A DNA stretch of 6,373 nt from Chloroflexota bacterium (GTDB taxonomy: Bacteria > Chloroflexota > Dehalococcoidia > Lucifugimonadales > Lucifugimonadaceae). Where the stretch lies: NCBI GenBank assembly GCA_002712125.1, contig PASL01000019.1, positions 38,208-44,580 on the forward strand, read 5' to 3'. The notes below the pieces were generated by a model. The model saw nothing but the letters and a program-made list of their open reading frames with translations. It ran no database searches and was not told the DNA's origin. The translations under genes and the position numbers were made by a program. Positions 5,927 to 6,373 of this stretch are shown piece after piece (position 1 is the first letter of the stretch; each line of letters starts with the position of its first letter).

Positions 5927-6373
5927 ATGGGTAATGCAAAAATTCTTTTTTTAGGTACCGGAACATCTGAAGGTGTTCCGCGAATATCATGCTTAATAGA
6001 TAAAAATAAAAGTTGTAAAGTTTGTTCTGATTCAGTAAAAATAAATTCAAAAAACCGAAGAAGAAACACATCAATATTAATTCAACACAATAATAAAAAT
6101 ATTGTAATTGATGCTGGAAAGACCTTTTATGATTCATCATTAAATTTTTTCCCCAAAAATAATGTAAAGTCTATTGATGGACTTATCATTACTCATGCTC
6201 ATGCCGATGCAATAGGTGGGTTAGATGACCTAAGAGACTGGACTAACAATACTCAGAAAAACATCCAAGTATATCTAAGAGAAATTGATTATAAAGCAGT
6301 AGATAAGATGTTTTTTTATCTCACTAAAAAAGAATATTTTTCTAAAGGAGGAGTTGCAAAATTAAATTTTAAT
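5927..6373 (+). CDS. PhnP-like metallo-beta-lactamase-fold hydrolase (partial, runs off right edge)
   Basis: The frame from ATG 5927 stays open for 149 codons to the end of the window, so only the N-terminal half or so is present. It begins with the PhnP-type signature ILFLGTGTSEGVPRI (6-20) and Cys22, Cys30 and Cys33, which resemble the structural zinc site of E. coli PhnP. NRRRNTS (43-49), VIDAG (60-64) and the metal-binding THAHADAIGG (89-98, an HxHxD motif) follow. The family hydrolyses phosphodiesters, including cyclic sugar phosphates, with two metal ions in the cytoplasm; no phn genes are in view, so a PhnP role in phosphonate use is not shown. An in-frame TGA at 5912-5914 excludes a longer N-terminus from an upstream start. 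No Shine-Dalgarno is visible. It is divergent from the aldolase gene. Confidence 0.93.
   Translation, partial: MGNAKILFLGTGTSEGVPRISCLIDKNKSCKVCSDSVKINSKNRRRNTSILIQHNNKNIVIDAGKTFYDSSLNFFPKNNVKSIDGLIITHAHADAIGGLDDLRDWTNNTQKNIQVYLREIDYKAVDKMFFYLTKKEYFSKGGVAKLNFN

Noticed and set aside
5919..6140. 73-codon open frame on the - strand
   Set aside because: Antisense to the PhnP-like gene, whose + strand reading has clear metal-binding motifs; low-complexity Phe/Leu/Tyr-rich peptide.
1..6373. CRISPR array, insertion sequence, toxin-antitoxin or phage genes
   Set aside because: No regularly spaced repeats, transposase or integrase motifs, or small paired toxin-like genes were seen on either strand.

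Overview
The window looks like chromosome of an AT-rich bacterium. The operon and the right-hand gene are roughly one-quarter G+C where I counted sample lines, and the aldolase gene is richer. Intergenic spaces are very short, A/T-ending codons dominate, and one start is TTG. A tRNA gene with an encoded CCA end is also present. This fits a streamlined, probably planktonic, uncultivated bacterium, but nothing here fixes the lineage.

Left block (1-4901, all + strand): a tightly packed operon for carotenoid tailoring. In order it holds the last 13 codons of an upstream gene that resembles a carotenoid desaturase C-terminus; an alpha/beta hydrolase with Cys at the usual Ser nucleophile position; a membrane family-2 glycosyltransferase of the CruG/CrtQ type; a complete CrtI/CrtD-type FAD-dependent carotenoid desaturase; a CruF-type carotenoid 1,2-hydratase (DUF422/Caroten_synth membrane family); and a lipoprotein with a GHSLGG lipase triad. 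Every gene overlaps the previous one by 8-17 bases, always in the same relative phase, so translational coupling is likely. A reasonable reading is desaturation of an acyclic or monocyclic carotene end, CruF hydration to a tertiary 1-OH, glycosylation of a hydroxyl by the GT2 enzyme, and possibly acyl transfer or removal by one of the two alpha/beta-fold proteins. Phytoene synthase and any cyclase or ketolase are not in the window and may lie upstream.

Middle (4909-4983, - strand): tRNA-Pro(UGG), convergent with the operon and only 7 bases from the lipase stop.

Right block: an HpcH/HpaI-family aldolase on the - strand (5049-5819), upstream of and collinear with the tRNA. A 107-base divergent intergenic region (5820-5926) follows, then the first 149 codons of a PhnP-like metallo-beta-lactamase-fold hydrolase on the + strand that runs off the right edge. 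These look like housekeeping genes unrelated to the carotenoid operon.

The carotenoid operon is a recognisable type of pathway, not a wholly new system. The least expected parts are the Cys-nucleophile alpha/beta protein inside it, the terminal lipase-like lipoprotein, and the uniform overlap of all genes.
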